A DNA stretch of 35,994 bases from Planctomycetota bacterium (GTDB lineage: Bacteria > Planctomycetota > Phycisphaerae > Phycisphaerales > SM1A02), in assembly GCA_009926625.1 (NCBI GenBank), contig RFON01000029.1, forward strand, positions 1 to 35,994, given 5' to 3'. A program made the translations under genes and the position numbers. Positions within the stretch are counted from its first letter, which is position 1; the number at the start of each line of letters is the position of its first letter. The notes beneath the pieces are model-generated. The model was given only the letters and a program-made list of their open reading frames with translations, was not told the DNA's origin and searched no databases. Below are positions 35,910-35,994 of the stretch, one piece after another.

Positions 35910-35994
35910 CTAGCGCGCTCGCGAAGCAATCTCGAACCAAATTGGCGGCAAGGGCACGGCGAGTTCACCAATGACACTGATGGGTCGTTCACCC
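35910..35994 (-). CDS. C-terminus of an unidentified protein, cut by window edge
   Basis: Minus-strand frame entering from the right edge: 27 residues ending PISVIGELAVPLPPIWFEIA-SRAR, TAG stop at 35910-35912. It reads like ordered protein rather than random translation and converges on the HNH gene with a 15-bp gap. Family cannot be told from the fragment. Confidence 0.45.
   Translation of the reverse strand, partial: GERPISVIGELAVPLPPIWFEIASRAR

Overview
This window is G+C-rich bacterial chromosome. The gene content suggests a planctomycete, most likely class Phycisphaerae. The markers are a secreted beta-helix protein ending in a two-repeat dockerin-like tail, lipid A and Kdo genes (lpxA, kdsA) next to a McsA/McsB arginine-kinase pair, a 638-residue PurF-type enzyme, and tandem OmpH/Skp-like proteins. 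This placement rests on protein features only; no rRNA is present.

Layout. 1-5674 (minus strand): secreted beta-helix/dockerin protein, a small membrane protein, aroB, an orphan ParA-type ATPase, and an unknown protein that runs off the left edge. Several of these genes overlap at ATGA junctions. 5675-8567: an accessory island. An EcoRI-family adenine methyltransferase and a DUF262-HNH nuclease overlap at GTGA and lie between two inverted copies of a ~96-bp palindromic repeat. The repeats are beside two tRNA-Glu genes (8568-8811, minus) with a recognisable promoter. 8852-12553 (plus): a nucleosidase-NadD fusion, rimO and a secreted protein. 12560-16703 (minus): lipB, lepA and two tandem OmpH-like proteins. 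16748-23628 (plus): lpxA, a metallo-beta-lactamase-fold protein, a PurF-like enzyme, rpsD (own promoter and terminator), a PpiD/SurA-like membrane protein and a stand-alone tRNA-binding domain. 23641-27595 (minus): a DUF1444 protein, a 59-residue gene and ileS. 27656-30052 (plus): kdsA, mcsA and mcsB, overlapping.

30030-34877 (minus) holds the most unusual operon: a MoxR AAA+ ATPase, an unknown 154-residue protein, a HExxH-metallopeptidase/VWA protein and a divergent S-adenosylmethionine synthetase. Each junction is an ATGA overlap. It has a consensus -35 promoter, a tandem 27-bp repeat at the predicted start site, and a ~410-nt leader with stem-loops. A divergent HNH-endonuclease gene (34917-35894) faces away from it, and the C-terminus of another minus-strand gene enters at the right edge.

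Most of the window is housekeeping: cofactor and aromatic synthesis, translation, envelope biogenesis and protein quality control. The two places most likely to hold undescribed biology are the repeat-bounded methyltransferase/DUF262-HNH cassette and the MoxR-VWA-MetK operon with its repeat-containing control region and divergent HNH gene.
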